Shown piece by piece: positions 63,999-64,000 of a stretch of 64,000 bases of DNA (the first letter of the stretch is position 1; each line of letters opens with the position of its first letter). The DNA is from Polaribacter dokdonensis (GTDB taxonomy: Bacteria > Bacteroidota > Bacteroidia > Flavobacteriales > Flavobacteriaceae): positions 206,001 to 270,000 of the forward strand of contig NZ_CP101505.1 of the NCBI RefSeq assembly GCF_024362345.1, read 5' to 3'. Below the pieces are notes generated by a model. The model had not been told where the DNA came from, searched no databases, and worked only from the letters and a program-made list of their open reading frames with translations. The translations under genes were made by a program, and so were the position numbers.

Positions 63999-64000
63999 AT

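Larger units (their letters stand above)
33801..64000 (-). mobile_element. Integron-like gene cassette array (25 attC-like sites)
   Basis: Twenty-five imperfect palindromes divide this region into 24 complete cassettes and one partial one. All genes are on the minus strand. In each cassette the bases after GTT at the low-coordinate end are the reverse complement of those before AAC at the high-coordinate end; for example GTTGGGCTTA (46471) with TAAGCCCAAC (48110), and GTTGTAAGC (40686) with GCTTACAAC (41168). This is the pairing rule for the two ends of an integron cassette. Gene ends lie within a few bases of the sites. Gene direction predicts attI and integrase beyond the right edge; no integrase gene is seen inside. 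The left end, at about 33.8 kb, joins ordinary chromosome. Confidence 0.85.

Noticed and set aside
33801..64000. CRISPR array
   Set aside because: The repeats are 130-200 bp apart by 0.4-2.7 kb gene cassettes, not 25-40 bp repeats with short spacers.
33801..64000. Insertion sequences or MITEs between genes
   Set aside because: No transposase gene is seen and no target-site duplications flank the repeats; the complementary arms lie across the genes, not across the repeats, as expected for integron cassettes.
1..64000. rRNA or tRNA genes
   Set aside because: I saw no tRNA cloverleaf or rRNA-like stretch; the search was by eye, so a missed tRNA cannot be fully excluded.
33801..64000. Plus-strand ORFs inside the cassettes
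   Set aside because: They are short, lie opposite clear minus-strand genes, and show hydrophobic or low-complexity composition typical of antisense frames.
33801..64000. Prophage
   Set aside because: No capsid, terminase, portal, tail or lysis genes are recognisable.

Overview
This is an AT-rich chromosomal window from a member of the Bacteroidota, most likely a marine Flavobacteriaceae related to Polaribacter or Tenacibaculum (inferred from gene families; no rRNA is present). Supporting signs are TAnnTTTG-type -7 promoter elements, almost no Shine-Dalgarno sites, many short secreted proteins and lipoproteins, and typical flavobacterial families (DUF6048, DUF6452, DUF5362, DUF2752, CCC-motif membrane proteins, YwqK, DUF6438).

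Region 1 (1-33.7 kb) is ordinary chromosome. It holds mutS2 and ung on divergent promoters; a nucleoside phosphorylase with a cytosolic substrate-binding-like protein and a DUF1835 protein; a SUI1 factor; a 2OG-Fe(II) oxygenase; an rRNA uracil methyltransferase with a pterin dehydratase and two envelope proteins; rocD; an AsmA-like protein; ybaB; oligopeptidase B; and a cysteine-synthase-like gene beside an AONS/SPT-like acyltransferase, possibly a sulfonolipid (capnine) pair. Then come several hydrolases and a damage-response mutagenesis module: an S24 repressor divergent from dinB and a DnaE2-like polymerase. A decayed VOC gene and two envelope genes follow.

Region 2 (33.8 kb to the window end) is completely different. 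I find 25 copies of an imperfect palindrome, 21 of about 130-135 bp and 4 of about 190-200 bp, separating 24 complete cassettes and one partial one. All 31 cassette genes are on the minus strand. Each cassette carries its own pair of complementary ends: the bases after GTT at one end are the reverse complement of those before AAC at the other. This is the rule for integron gene cassettes and attC sites, where the two ends pair in the folded excised cassette. I therefore read the region as a large flavobacterial chromosomal integron (or a CALIN, an attC cluster without integrase). The distal end is near 33.8 kb; attI and the integrase, if present, are predicted beyond the right end of the window. 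No integrase gene is visible here.

The cargo is mostly small unknown genes. Many encode exported proteins or lipoproteins (ten genes) or membrane proteins. Mixed in are likely conflict and defence genes: a DUF262-HNH nuclease, a TrlF-like PHP-ATPase with a small acidic partner, a Sll1717-type P-loop ATPase, an orphan CdiI-type immunity protein, a HEPN-like protein with a membrane partner, a membrane protein resembling abortive-infection proteins, a membrane-anchored MutS-like ATPase and an HNH-like protein.
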